Shown: positions 36,646 to 45,557, counted from the stretch's first letter. The stretch is DNA of 46,823 nt from Cyclobacteriaceae bacterium (GCA_022842845.1 JALHOT010000007.1:116834-163656), one strand, 5' to 3'. The notes: a model not told the origin generated them from the sequence alone. Translations and numbers: made by a program.

Positions 36646-37776
36646 CTACAAACGCCTGCTCACCTTCTTCACCATTTCATTCTTCCACGAAGCAAAACTT
36701 CCCTCCAAAATTCTTTTCCTTGCTTCTTTGACCAGCCAAAGGTAGAAAGTAAGGTTATGAATGGAAGCAATTTGCGCGCCTAAAATTTCTTTGTTGATAA
36801 TCAGGTGACGCAAATAGGCTTTTGAATGGAAGGTGCTGACATAACCACCCAGAGCAGCATCCACAGGCGAGAGGTCATCTTTCCACTTTTCATTTCTTAT
36901 ATTGATGATGCCTTCTGTGGTAAAGAGCATGCCATTCCGCGCATTGCGGGTAGGCATTACACAATCAAACATATCAATGCCCAAGGCGATGCACTCTAAA
37001 ATATTTTCGGGTGTGCCCACCCCCATCAGGTAGCGAGGCTTGTCTTTCGGCAAAATGCCGCACACCAGGCTGGTCATGGCATACATATCTTCGTGAGGCT
37101 CTCCAACCGATAAGCCACCGATGGCATTGCCCCATTGGTTTTGGGAAGCGATAAATTCCGCAGATTGTTCACGCAAATCTTTGTATACACTGCCTTGTAC
37201 AATCGGAAAGAGTGCCTGCTCATAACCATACAAGGGCTCTGTGCTGTTCACCCTGTCCACGCAGCGTTTCAGCCAGCGATGGGTCATGTGCATAGAATCT
37301 TTTGCGTACTTGTACTCGCAAGGGTAAGGCGTGCACTCATCGAAGGCCATGATAATATCAGCTCCGATACTGCGCTCTATATCCATGACCCGCTCAGGGG
37401 TAAAGCTGTGTTTCGAGCCATCGATGTGCGATTTAAATATGACACCCTCCTCGGTAATTTTTCTATTATGTCCCAGCGAATACACCTGATACCCACCACT
37501 GTCGGTTAAAATAGGTTTTTGCCAACCATTAAAGTGATGCAGCCCTCCTGCCTTCTCCAGCAGCTCGGTACCTGGCCTTAAATAGAGGTGATAGGTATTG
37601 CCCAGAATAATCTGTGCTTTGATGTCGTGCTCCAGTTCACGTTGGTGCACAGCCTTGACAGAGCCTGCCGTACCCACAGGCATGAAAATAGGGGTTTCAA
37701 TATCGCCATGGGCTGTGTGTAAAACACCGGCCCGGGCCGCAGATTGACTATCGGTAGTCGATAAGGTGAATTTCAT
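36646..37776 (-). CDS. tgt: tRNA-guanine transglycosylase, zinc-cysteine-less variant
   Basis: Exchanges guanine-34 for preQ1 in tRNAs with GUN anticodons, leading to queuosine. The 376-residue protein has the catalytic/substrate segments TDSGGYQVYSL, HIDGSKHSFTPE, MAFDECTPYPCEY and GGLSVGEP, and the nucleophile region CIALGIDMFDCVMPTRNAR. The usual zinc motif C-x-C-x2-C is replaced: the aligned stretch reads VDAALGGYVSTFHSKAYLRHL. Only the distal histidine, in SIHNL, is kept. From memory this is seen in other Bacteroidota, so it is probably a lineage variant rather than damage. Activity is still likely because the catalytic core is intact. Confidence 0.94.
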   Translation of the reverse strand: MKFTLSTTDSQSAARAGVLHTAHGDIETPIFMPVGTAGSVKAVHQRELEHDIKAQIILGNTYHLYLRPGTELLEKAGGLHHFNGWQKPILTDSGGYQVYSLGHNRKITEEGVIFKSHIDGSKHSFTPERVMDIERSIGADIIMAFDECTPYPCEYKYAKDSMHMTHRWLKRCVDRVNSTEPLYGYEQALFPIVQGSVYKDLREQSAEFIASQNQWGNAIGGLSVGEPHEDMYAMTSLVCGILPKDKPRYLMGVGTPENILECIALGIDMFDCVMPTRNARNGMLFTTEGIINIRNEKWKDDLSPVDAALGGYVSTFHSKAYLRHLIINKEILGAQIASIHNLTFYLWLVKEARKRILEGSFASWKNEMVKKVSRRL

Positions 37777-37889
37777 GGAATGACTAGCGTGAGCAGGTAT
37801 AATAAAGAACGCAAATTAGGGAAAATTATGCTGCCCTAAGCTTGCCTTGAGGCCCATAGCGGGAAGACCTGGAAAAATGAAGACATAAA

Positions 37890-37916
37890 AAAACCTCTGC
37901 CGGGGGCAGAGGTTTT
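37890..37916 (-). terminator. Rho-independent terminator downstream of the 37936-38649 gene
   Basis: AAAACCTCTGCC, GGG loop, GGCAGAGGTTTT: a perfect 12-bp stem, followed by a run of T on the minus strand. Confidence 0.9.
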
Positions 37917-37935
37917 CAATTTAGTTGGCTTTCCA

Positions 37936-38649
37936 TTATTTAATTTTTTTAGTGAAAGATAAACCCTTAATCAGCTTGTAGTCGGGGTCTGCAGCACCCA
38001 AGGTTGCTCTGAAGTAAGATTTCACCGTCATCATTAAATACCACAGCGATTGTGGTGCCGTGTAGAAAAGCGTGTTACGATTTATGAGCGCCTGTTTCCA
38101 GGCCATCTCTGCCTCTTTCATGGCTTCCTGCGCGGCACGCAATTCTTCTACCTGATTCCACAGTGCTGCCACTGTATAGCGACCATCGAGGGCTTTGTAG
38201 TGCGGATCCCTGGCGACCATATCCACCAAATCGCTGAAGCGTTGAAGCCTTGAATTAAAGTCTTGGCCGAAGCCACTTCTTTCTGTCGACTTCTCTTCTG
38301 CATTGGCAGGATTGTGCGCTGCCGAACCCGGTACCCCACGATAAATCTTAGCAAACACGCGGCTGGCGTAGCCAATGATCTGTGGATCTGCTTCACTGAC
38401 TCTTAGCACATGAGAAATGCCTGAGGCTGTAGCCTCTGCTTTGGCGTACACATTGTTGCGATGAATCATCGCCTGCTTGCGCACGTTGGCAGCCGCTCTC
38501 AACTCATTCAGTGCTTGCTGTGCTTTGGCTAACACTGACTGCATTACCGTTACCTGGAGGTTTTGGTTTCCGGGTTTGTACTTTCCTCCCAACCCGGTGC
38601 AAAAGCCCAAGAGCTTCTCGAAGGCCTGCACGTTTTCTGTGTGTTTCAT
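37936..38649 (-). CDS. Hypothetical protein with an internal helical duplication (237 aa)
   Basis: No family recognised. It has no signal peptide and no membrane helix, and is rich in Ala, Gln and Arg with strongly helical stretches. Two halves look related: RKQAMIHRNNVYAKA (about residues 57-71) and WKQALINRNTLFYTA (about 183-197). Each follows an ELRAA helix and is followed by a similar amphipathic stretch. This suggests a tandem four-helix-like repeat. The start at 38649 is the first ATG. A strong terminator follows, and an intergenic region separates it from the CRISPR locus. Confidence 0.72.
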   Translation of the reverse strand: MKHTENVQAFEKLLGFCTGLGGKYKPGNQNLQVTVMQSVLAKAQQALNELRAAANVRKQAMIHRNNVYAKAEATASGISHVLRVSEADPQIIGYASRVFAKIYRGVPGSAAHNPANAEEKSTERSGFGQDFNSRLQRFSDLVDMVARDPHYKALDGRYTVAALWNQVEELRAAQEAMKEAEMAWKQALINRNTLFYTAPQSLWYLMMTVKSYFRATLGAADPDYKLIKGLSFTKKIK

Positions 38650-39274
38650 AAACTTGTTGGTTTATATCACAACTAACGCAGGGCCTAATGGCAGGTTGCC
38701 GTGCTTTAAAGTATTTTTGAAACTAAATTTTTTCAGTAAAGCCTAACCTTGCTGCAGGCCTTTCGTTTAATAGCATTTCTTTTTGAAACCATCTCTACAC
38801 TTCTTATGTTCTCATCACCGGTCATCGTAGGTTACCTGGCGCTCAAGGTAAACGCACTGGCGACAAGCTTGCATGCTTATAGAAGAAATACTATTTAGCT
38901 TATAACCTGGCAATGCACTTTGCGTAGGGAGGTGTTTTTAGGATTCAAAAGGGAAATATGAAATCACGAGGCTTCTGGATATCTCTTTTAAGAAAAAAAA
39001 TTGTAATCCGATACTTGTTGATGATAAATTATATTCAGGCGTTAATAAGACATCAAAATTTGATTCCAAGTAAAAGTTATTCGCAGTACCTAATATGGGT
39101 GATAAAGTCATTTTTGATTTATACGCCTCATGATTATATTTGATATAGCCAGTTGCCTCTCGTTTTGTAGAAGTAGCCCACCTCAAAAAGAAAACTGGTT
39201 AAATGCCTGTCTTTAATGACATTAATTGTCGCTGATAGTGCCTAGCTTAAAGCAAATAAGAAAGCTTAGATAAT
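38650..39274. other. Gene-poor region upstream of the CRISPR locus, with a possible ORF remnant
   Basis: About 625 bp without a convincing gene. On the minus strand 39186-38938 an open frame without ATG encodes 82 residues. These include SPILGTANNFYLESNFDVLL and STSIGLQFFFLKEI, whose alternating polar and hydrophobic pattern resembles the C-terminal strands of an outer-membrane barrel. A stop lies just upstream, so at most this is a remnant. Nothing else is recognised. Confidence 0.4.
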
Positions 39275-39356
39275 AAAAAAGCCCCGTATTGTAAGACGAG
39301 GCGACTTTAATGTTTTCACAACGGAATAATCCTTATTGTGATTTGCTTCAGATTGT
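39275..39356 (-). ncRNA. tracrRNA of the type II-C CRISPR system
   Basis: The minus strand contains ACAATCTGAAGCAAATCACAAT (written here in parts: ACAATCTGAAG, CAAATCACAAT; 39356-39335). It pairs with the first 23 nt of the crRNA repeat, leaving a single bulged U in the repeat and one G-U pair at the end. Then come AAGGATTATTCCG (small GGA/TCC hairpin), GTTGTGAAAACATT, and a terminator stem GCCTCGT/ACGGGGC with an 8-nt loop followed by six T (39280-39275). The predicted length is about 82 nt. It is transcribed away from cas9, and its 5' end is set by the promoter box at 39367-39360. The 5' end is a prediction. Confidence 0.9.
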
Positions 39357-39359
39357 AGA

Positions 39360-39367
39360 CAAATATA
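39360..39367 (-). promoter_or_regulatory. -7 box of the tracrRNA promoter
   Basis: TATATTTG on the minus strand is a perfect match to the Bacteroidota -7 consensus TAnnTTTG. It sits 3-5 nt before the first base of the anti-repeat. No clear TTG at -33 was found, and the upstream part overlaps the cas9 start region. Confidence 0.6.
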
Positions 39368-39383
39368 GAAAAAAGAGAATAAT

Positions 39384-42300
39384 ATGAAAAAGATTTTAGG
39401 ATTGGATTTGGGGACAACTTCGATAGGCTGGGCTTTAGTAAATGAGGCTGGGCAAAGCCACGAAAAATCTTCAATTATCAAATTGGGTGTTCGGGTAAAT
39501 CCCCTGACAGTTGATGAGCAACAAAATTTTGAAAAAGGAAAAAGTATCACCACAAATGCAGACCGCACCTTAAAACGAAGCATGCGCAGGAATCTTCAGC
39601 GTTATAAGCTCAGACGTGAAAATCTAATTGAATTACTAAAAGGGCATAAGTTCATAACAGACGAAAGTATTCTATCAGAAAATGGTAATAGCACCACTTT
39701 TGAGACTTATCGTTTAAGAGCCAAAGGAGCAACAGAAAAAATATCACTCGAAGAATTTGCTCGTGTCTTACTCATGATAAACAAAAAAAGAGGATACAAA
39801 AGTAGTCGTAAAGCAAAAGGAACGGAAGAAGGCTCCTTAATTGACGGAATGGAGATTGCAAAAAAACTGTATAACGAAAACCTCACCCCTGGGCAATACT
39901 GTTTACAACTCATTGAGACAGGGAAAAAATATTTGCCTGACTTTTATCGCTCTGACTTAGAGGAGGAATTTAATAAGGTTTTTGAAACGCAATTAACGTT
40001 TTACCCAAATCTGCTTCCGCCTGCGCTTAAAGAAGAACTACGTGGCAAAAAACGAGATGCAGTTTGGGCGATTTGCGCCAAACACTTTAAAGAAAAAGGT
40101 TTTGAGTTAGTAGGCATTAAACGACAAGGTAAACTGGATGAACAGAAGAGAGAGAATTACGCCTGGCGCGTAAAAGGCTTGAGCGAAAAATTAGATCTTG
40201 AACATCTAGTTATTGTTTTGCAACAAATTAACATTCAACTCAACGCCTCTAGCGGCTATCTCGGTGCAATAAGCGACAGGAGCAAAGAGCTTTACTTTAA
40301 CAAACAAACAATTGGGCAATACCAAATGACTGTGCTTGATAAAAATCCTAATGCAAGCTTACGCAACATGGTTTTCTATCGTCAGGATTATTTAGATGAA
40401 TTCACAACAATTTGGGATCAGCAAGCAAAACATCATAAAGTATTAACACAAGAATTGAAAAAGGAAATCCGAGATGTCGTCATCTTCTATCAGAGGCGGC
40501 TTAAAAGCCAGAAAGGACTCATCAGTTTCTGCGAATTTGAAAGCAGACAAATTGAGGTTGAAATTGATGGAAAGAAGAAGATAAAAACCATAGGTAGCCG
40601 TGTTATTCCTCGCTCCTCTCCTCTGTTTCAGGAATTTAAGATATGGCAAACACTAAATAATATTGAGGTATATGGAAGAGGACAGAATAGTAGAAGAAAC
40701 ACAAAATATACTCTACTAGAAAATCAGGTTTTACAAAATGAAAGGCGCGGACTATTGCCAGAAGAAAAAGAATTATTAGCTAAGATACTTTCTACTAAAG
40801 AAAAATTAAGTAAAGCCGAAGCTTTAAGTCTCTTATTCGATAATTCGAAAGACTTTGATATCAATTTTAAGGAAATTCAGGGAAATATCACTCAGGCAAA
40901 ATTATTTGAAGCCTATCACAAAATTGCAGAAGCTACTGGTCACGAACTCGAGCTAAAAAAATTCGATCAGGAAATTTTGAGTAGCCTCAAAAGTGTTTTT
41001 GGTGGACTCGGCTACAGCACCGATATTTTTCATTTCGATTCCTCAAAACCATTAGACAATCAGGCACTTTATAAACTTTGGCATTTACTCTATTCTTTTG
41101 AGGGCGACAATTCCAATACAGGCAATGAAAAACTCATCAACAAATTAATAAACGATTACGGTTTTGATAAACAAGCGGCCTCGATTCTTGCCAACGTAAC
41201 CTTCTTAGACGATTATGGAAATCTGAGTGCTAAAGCAATTCGTAAAATTTTACCTTATTTGAAAGAAGGGAATCTCTATAATGTTGCCTGTGAATATGCA
41301 GGCTACCGACACTCCAAATCCTCATTAAAAAAAGAAGAAATTGAAAACAAAATATACAAAGAACGACTAGACATCTTACCAAAAAACTCCTTCAGAAATC
41401 CTGTTGTAGAGAAAATTCTCAACCAAATGATTAACGTAATAAATACGATAATCAGCACTTATGGCAAGCCTGATGAAGTAAGGATTGAGTTGGCGCGTGA
41501 ACTGAAAAAGAACGCCAAGCAGCGAGAAGAACTTTCAAAATCAATCGAGACCACAACTAAACTACACACAGAAATTAAAACAAAGCTGGAAAAAGAGTTC
41601 GGATTATCGAATGTTAGTAGGAACGATATTATTCGCTACAAACTATATGCAGAATTGAAAGACAATGGCTTTAAAACACTTTACTCTGGCACCTACATCG
41701 AACCTGGGAAATTGTTCAGTAAAGAATTTGATATCGAACACATCATTCCACAATCACGCCTGTTTGATGATTCTCTTTCGAATAAAACCCTAGAATTACG
41801 AAGCATTAACATTGAAAAGGGAAATAGGACAGCTTACGATTTTATCAAAGAAAAGTATGGGGAATCTGGGAGCGAAAACAGCTTAGATAAGTTTTTGATT
41901 CGCTTGGACGATCTGCATAAAAAGGAGATTCTTTCCAGGGCAAAACTCAATAAACTAAAAATGTCGGAAAATGATATTCCGGAAGGATTCATCAATCGTG
42001 ATCTGGGTAATACACAATACATTACCAAATATGCCAAGACAATTTTGAATGATTTGGTTAAATCCGTAATCAGCACAACCGGCTCTATAACCGAGCGCTT
42101 ACGTGAAGATTGGCAATTAGTAGACGTGATGAAAGAACTGAATTGGGATAAATACAATTCACTCGGATTAACAGAAATTCTTGAAAAGAAAGACTATGAA
42201 GGGAACAAAATAAAAATTCGCAGAATAAAAGACTGGACAAAACGAAATGACCACAGGCATCATGCGATGGATGCGCTTACTGTTGCCTTTACAAAACATC

Positions 42301-43646
42301 AACACGTTCAGTATTTAAATAATCTGAATGCGCGAAGTGATAAAAGTTCGGCCATATACGGCATAGAACAAACCGAACTTTATAGAAACGAAAAGGGTAG
42401 ATTACTATTTAAGCCTCCGTTTCCACTCAATGAATTTAGAGCAGAAGCAAAAAAACACTTAGAAAATACATTAATTTCGATTAAAGCAAAAAACAAAGTA
42501 GTCACCACCAATATCAACAAGGCAAAGAATAATGTAATAACAAAGATCAAAGGAAAGGATAACACAGAAAAAATAGTTAAAGGACAAATCACCAAAACAC
42601 CACGAGGCCAACTACACTTGGAAAGTGTTTATGGCAGCCAAAAGCAATACACAACAAAAGATGAAAAGATAGGGCCATCATTTGACGAAACGAAAACCCT
42701 TACTGTTAGTAAAAAAACTTATCGCGAAGCACTGTTGGCGCGCCTGCATGAAAACAGCAATGATCCCAAAAAAGCATTCAGTGGTAAAAATTCACTCAGC
42801 AAAAATCCAATCTATTTAAATCCTGAAAAAACACTTACTGTTCCTGAAAAGGTTAAAACAGTGGCCTTGGAAACAATTTATACTATCCGCAAAGAGATTT
42901 CTCCCGATCTAAAACTAGACAAAGTAGTTGATACTGGTGTTAGAAGAATTTTAGAAAGTCGCTTAAAAGAATACCACGGAGATGCGAAGAAAGCATTTTC
43001 TAATTTGAACGAGAATCCGATTTGGCTTAATAAAGAAAAAAGAGTCTCGATTAAACGCGTAACAATTACTGGCATCAGTAACGCAGAAGCACTTCATGAG
43101 AAAAGAGATAAAAATGGAGCACTCATTTTAGACCAGAATCGGCAAACCCAAGCAGTTGATTTTGTAAATACCGGCAATAACCACCATGTGGCGGTATATC
43201 GCGATGCGGAAGGGAACTTACAAGAAAATGTAGTGTCCTTTTATGAAGCCGTAACACGGAGAAATGCAGGCTTACCTATTATTGACAAAGACTACAATAA
43301 AAGTGAAGGATGGGAGTTTTTATTCAGTATGAAACAAAACGAATATTTCGTTTTCCCGAACGAAAAAACAGGATTCAATCCCAAAGAAATTGATTTACTA
43401 AGTCCTGACAATTATTCAATAATAAGTCAGAATTTATTTAGAGTTCAGAAATTTTCAAAAGTAATATACGGTAATTCAGCTGTAAGGGACTATGTATTCA
43501 GGCATCACTTGGAAACCACAATTAATGATAGAAAGGAGCTAAAGGATATTACTTTTAAAAGCATTAAAAGCTTGCCAATCTTCAATGATGTAGTGAAGAT
43601 CAGAATAAATCACATTGGTCAAATTATAAGTGTTGGCGAATATTAA
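39384..43646 (+). CDS. cas9: Type II-C CRISPR RNA-guided endonuclease Cas9
   Basis: Cuts DNA matching crRNA spacers, using the tracrRNA:crRNA duplex. The 1420-residue protein has RuvC-I with D8 (ILGLDLGTTSIGWAL), an arginine-rich bridge helix (about 58-82, RTLKRSMRRNLQRYKLRREN), a helical recognition lobe, RuvC-II with E702 (RIELARELKK), HNH with D783-x-E-H786 (DIEHIIPQS), and RuvC-III with H960 and D963 (HRHHAMDALTVAFT). A C-terminal WED/PAM-interacting region (about 1010-1420) follows. All catalytic residues are present. The large size is usual for Bacteroidota II-C enzymes. There is no csn2 or cas4, which fits subtype II-C. Its last 17 bases overlap the transposase ORF. Confidence 0.98.
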   Translation: MKKILGLDLGTTSIGWALVNEAGQSHEKSSIIKLGVRVNPLTVDEQQNFEKGKSITTNADRTLKRSMRRNLQRYKLRRENLIELLKGHKFITDESILSENGNSTTFETYRLRAKGATEKISLEEFARVLLMINKKRGYKSSRKAKGTEEGSLIDGMEIAKKLYNENLTPGQYCLQLIETGKKYLPDFYRSDLEEEFNKVFETQLTFYPNLLPPALKEELRGKKRDAVWAICAKHFKEKGFELVGIKRQGKLDEQKRENYAWRVKGLSEKLDLEHLVIVLQQINIQLNASSGYLGAISDRSKELYFNKQTIGQYQMTVLDKNPNASLRNMVFYRQDYLDEFTTIWDQQAKHHKVLTQELKKEIRDVVIFYQRRLKSQKGLISFCEFESRQIEVEIDGKKKIKTIGSRVIPRSSPLFQEFKIWQTLNNIEVYGRGQNSRRNTKYTLLENQVLQNERRGLLPEEKELLAKILSTKEKLSKAEALSLLFDNSKDFDINFKEIQGNITQAKLFEAYHKIAEATGHELELKKFDQEILSSLKSVFGGLGYSTDIFHFDSSKPLDNQALYKLWHLLYSFEGDNSNTGNEKLINKLINDYGFDKQAASILANVTFLDDYGNLSAKAIRKILPYLKEGNLYNVACEYAGYRHSKSSLKKEEIENKIYKERLDILPKNSFRNPVVEKILNQMINVINTIISTYGKPDEVRIELARELKKNAKQREELSKSIETTTKLHTEIKTKLEKEFGLSNVSRNDIIRYKLYAELKDNGFKTLYSGTYIEPGKLFSKEFDIEHIIPQSRLFDDSLSNKTLELRSINIEKGNRTAYDFIKEKYGESGSENSLDKFLIRLDDLHKKEILSRAKLNKLKMSENDIPEGFINRDLGNTQYITKYAKTILNDLVKSVISTTGSITERLREDWQLVDVMKELNWDKYNSLGLTEILEKKDYEGNKIKIRRIKDWTKRNDHRHHAMDALTVAFTKHQHVQYLNNLNARSDKSSAIYGIEQTELYRNEKGRLLFKPPFPLNEFRAEAKKHLENTLISIKAKNKVVTTNINKAKNNVITKIKGKDNTEKIVKGQITKTPRGQLHLESVYGSQKQYTTKDEKIGPSFDETKTLTVSKKTYREALLARLHENSNDPKKAFSGKNSLSKNPIYLNPEKTLTVPEKVKTVALETIYTIRKEISPDLKLDKVVDTGVRRILESRLKEYHGDAKKAFSNLNENPIWLNKEKRVSIKRVTITGISNAEALHEKRDKNGALILDQNRQTQAVDFVNTGNNHHVAVYRDAEGNLQENVVSFYEAVTRRNAGLPIIDKDYNKSEGWEFLFSMKQNEYFVFPNEKTGFNPKEIDLLSPDNYSIISQNLFRVQKFSKVIYGNSAVRDYVFRHHLETTINDRKELKDITFKSIKSLPIFNDVVKIRINHIGQIISVGEY

Positions 43647-44271
43647 TTATTTAAGACATTTGGTAGCCGGAAAACCATACCACCTATATACCCACGCCAA
43701 TGGCTTCGAAAATCTTTTCCGCAGCCAAGAGAATTACCGTTACTTTTTAAAACGTTACGAGTATTTTATTCCGAGCGTAGCCCATACGCTCGCGTATTGT
43801 TTGATGCCTAACCATATTCACTTTTTAATTCGAATAAAAGAAGAAGCGGAGATCATAGCGAAATTTCAATCCTCCAAGGTTTCTTCGGATGCAAAAGCAA
43901 ACCCTGGAGGATTGATAGAAAAAAGAATTTCGCAACAATTCAGCAACCTCTTTAACACCTACACCAAAGCCTTTAATAAAATGTATGCCCGTAGGGGCAG
44001 CCTCTTTATTCCCAACTTCAAGCGAAAAGAAATTACTGACGATCAATATTTCACGCAACTCATCCATTACATCCATGCTAACCCCGTCCATCATGGTTTT
44101 GTCAAAACCATGCATGATTGGCCCTGGAGCTCTTTTGGCGCCCTACTCAATGAAGAACCTACTTTTGTGCAACGAAAGGAAATTCTAAACTGGTTTGGTA
44201 ATACAGAAGCATTTATTGGTTTTCACAGTTCTCCCATAACCGTTAGATCTGAACTAGCCCTGGATACTTGA
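43630..44271 (+). CDS. Y1/REP-associated tyrosine transposase-like protein, between cas9 and cas1
   Basis: A single-strand DNA nuclease-type HUH protein of the IS200/RAYT superfamily, 213 residues. The HUH motif is H62-I-H64 in CLMPNHIHFLIRI. The likely catalytic tyrosine is Y111 in FNTYTKAFNKMYARRGSLF, and the C-terminal part has the conserved LIHYIHANPVHHGF and WPWSSF. The domain looks intact. There is no ATG near the N-terminus: GTG 43630 or TTG 43633 start it inside the last 17 bases of cas9, suggesting coupled translation. cas1 follows after 15 bases, so it lies within the cas operon. No flanking insertion ends are seen. It could be a recent single-copy insertion or a co-opted gene. Confidence 0.9.
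   Translation: MLANINYLRHLVAGKPYHLYTHANGFENLFRSQENYRYFLKRYEYFIPSVAHTLAYCLMPNHIHFLIRIKEEAEIIAKFQSSKVSSDAKANPGGLIEKRISQQFSNLFNTYTKAFNKMYARRGSLFIPNFKRKEITDDQYFTQLIHYIHANPVHHGFVKTMHDWPWSSFGALLNEEPTFVQRKEILNWFGNTEAFIGFHSSPITVRSELALDT
43867..43914. repeat. 16-bp inverted repeat inside the transposase coding sequence
   Basis: CAATCCTCCAAGGTTT (43867-43882) and AAACCCTGGAGGATTG (43899-43914) pair at 15 of 16 positions with a 16-nt loop. The hairpin covers codons for about residues 80-95, exactly the stretch between the HUH motif and the catalytic tyrosine, and resembles a REP-like palindrome carried in the gene. Confidence 0.85.
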
Positions 44272-44286
44272 TTAAATTAAAACACT

Positions 44287-45222
44287 ATGATCAAGCGTAC
44301 GATTTATTTTGGCAACCCTGCTTACCTAAGCACGAAGCAAGAACAATTAATCGTACGCCTACCCGAGGTTGAAAAAAATGAAACCCTCCCTGATAGTTTC
44401 AAAAAAGAGGCGCAAGCCAGCATACCCATAGAAGATATAGGTGTAGTGGTTTTAGACCATCAACAAATTATAATATCTCATGCCTTAATGGCCAAACTGC
44501 TGGCGAACAATGTGGCCCTTATTACCTGTAACCAAAGCCATCACCCACAGGGCTTGCTGCTTAATTTGGATGGACACACCCTGCAAAGCCAGCGTTTTCA
44601 ATCACAGGTAGAGGCAAGCGAGCCCCTCAAGAAAAATTTGTGGCAGCAAACCATTAAGACAAAAATTATCAACCAGGCATTCGTACTCCGGTCTTTAGGC
44701 TATGAAACCGATAACATGCTAAAATGGGCTAATGATGTTAAATCGGGCGACACAGAGAACCATGAGGCTCGGGCTTCTGCCTGGTACTGGCAGCATATAT
44801 TTAAAGACCGTATAGAAAACTTTACACGGCATCGCGAAGGCATTCCGCCCAACAACGTGCTCAATTATGCTTATGCCCTTATTCGCGCTACGGTGGCACG
44901 CGCACTGGTAGGCTCGGGCCTACTCCCCACCCTGGGCATCTTCCACCGCAATCAGTACAATGCCTATTGTTTAGCTGATGACATCATGGAACCCTACCGG
45001 CCCTTTGCTGACCGCATGGTGCTGGACTTATTGGCTACCGAACAGTTGGGAGAAGAACTAACAACGAACATTAAAAAGAAATTGTTGGCCCTACCGGCCA
45101 TAGATGTAAGTGTGCAAGGGGAAAAAAGCCCTTTGATGATTGCCACCCAGCGCAGTGCCGCTTCGTTGGCTAAGTGTTTTTTAGGAGAAAGTCGCAGAAT
45201 ACTCTATCCTGAAATGGAATGA
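44287..45222 (+). CDS. cas1: CRISPR-associated endonuclease Cas1 (type II)
   Basis: The integrase of spacer acquisition, acting as a Cas1-Cas2 complex at the array. The 311-residue protein is of subtype II-C form. Metal-binding residues are visible at E160 (TENHEARASAWYW), H220 (LGIFHRNQYNAY) and E235 (ADDIMEPYRPFAD). The start MIKRTIYFGNPAYLS is typical. It follows the transposase gene by 15 bases and overlaps cas2 by 4 bases (ATGA). Confidence 0.97.
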   Translation: MIKRTIYFGNPAYLSTKQEQLIVRLPEVEKNETLPDSFKKEAQASIPIEDIGVVVLDHQQIIISHALMAKLLANNVALITCNQSHHPQGLLLNLDGHTLQSQRFQSQVEASEPLKKNLWQQTIKTKIINQAFVLRSLGYETDNMLKWANDVKSGDTENHEARASAWYWQHIFKDRIENFTRHREGIPPNNVLNYAYALIRATVARALVGSGLLPTLGIFHRNQYNAYCLADDIMEPYRPFADRMVLDLLATEQLGEELTTNIKKKLLALPAIDVSVQGEKSPLMIATQRSAASLAKCFLGESRRILYPEME

Positions 45223-45557
45223 AAACCGATAGACTAAACGCCTACCGCATTATGTGGATAATGGTGCTGTTTGATCTGCCTACGGAAACCAAAAAAGATC
45301 GGAAGAACTATACCGATTTTAGAAAGAAGATGTTGAAAGATGGCTTCACCATGTTTCAGTTTAGTGCCTACTTGCGCCATTGTGCCAGCCGAGAAAACGC
45401 AGAAGTGCATGTAAAAAGAGTTCAAAAAAATCTACCTCCCCGAGGGCATGTGGGCATACTAACGGTAACCGATAAGCAATTCGGTATGATGGAATTATTT
45501 TACGGTCCCGAAAAACAAGAAAAGGCCCCGGGTCCACAACAATTAGAACTGTTTTAG
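45219..45557 (+). CDS. cas2: CRISPR-associated protein Cas2
   Basis: The structural partner of Cas1 in the adaptation complex. The 112-residue protein has a ferredoxin-like fold with the conserved aspartate D19 in IMVLFDLPTETKKDRKNY, and the typical type II segment FQFSAYLRHCASRENAEVH. The start ATG overlaps the cas1 stop. The C-terminal tail (KAPGPQQLELF) resembles Bacteroidota II-C Cas2. It is followed by 89 bp without a gene and then the array. Confidence 0.96.
   Translation: MKTDRLNAYRIMWIMVLFDLPTETKKDRKNYTDFRKKMLKDGFTMFQFSAYLRHCASRENAEVHVKRVQKNLPPRGHVGILTVTDKQFGMMELFYGPEKQEKAPGPQQLELF

Noticed and set aside
39266-39583. Minus-strand ORF of 105 codons across the tracrRNA and the start of cas9
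   Set aside because: It overlaps the tracrRNA terminator and the conserved cas9 N-terminus, and shows no protein-like features.
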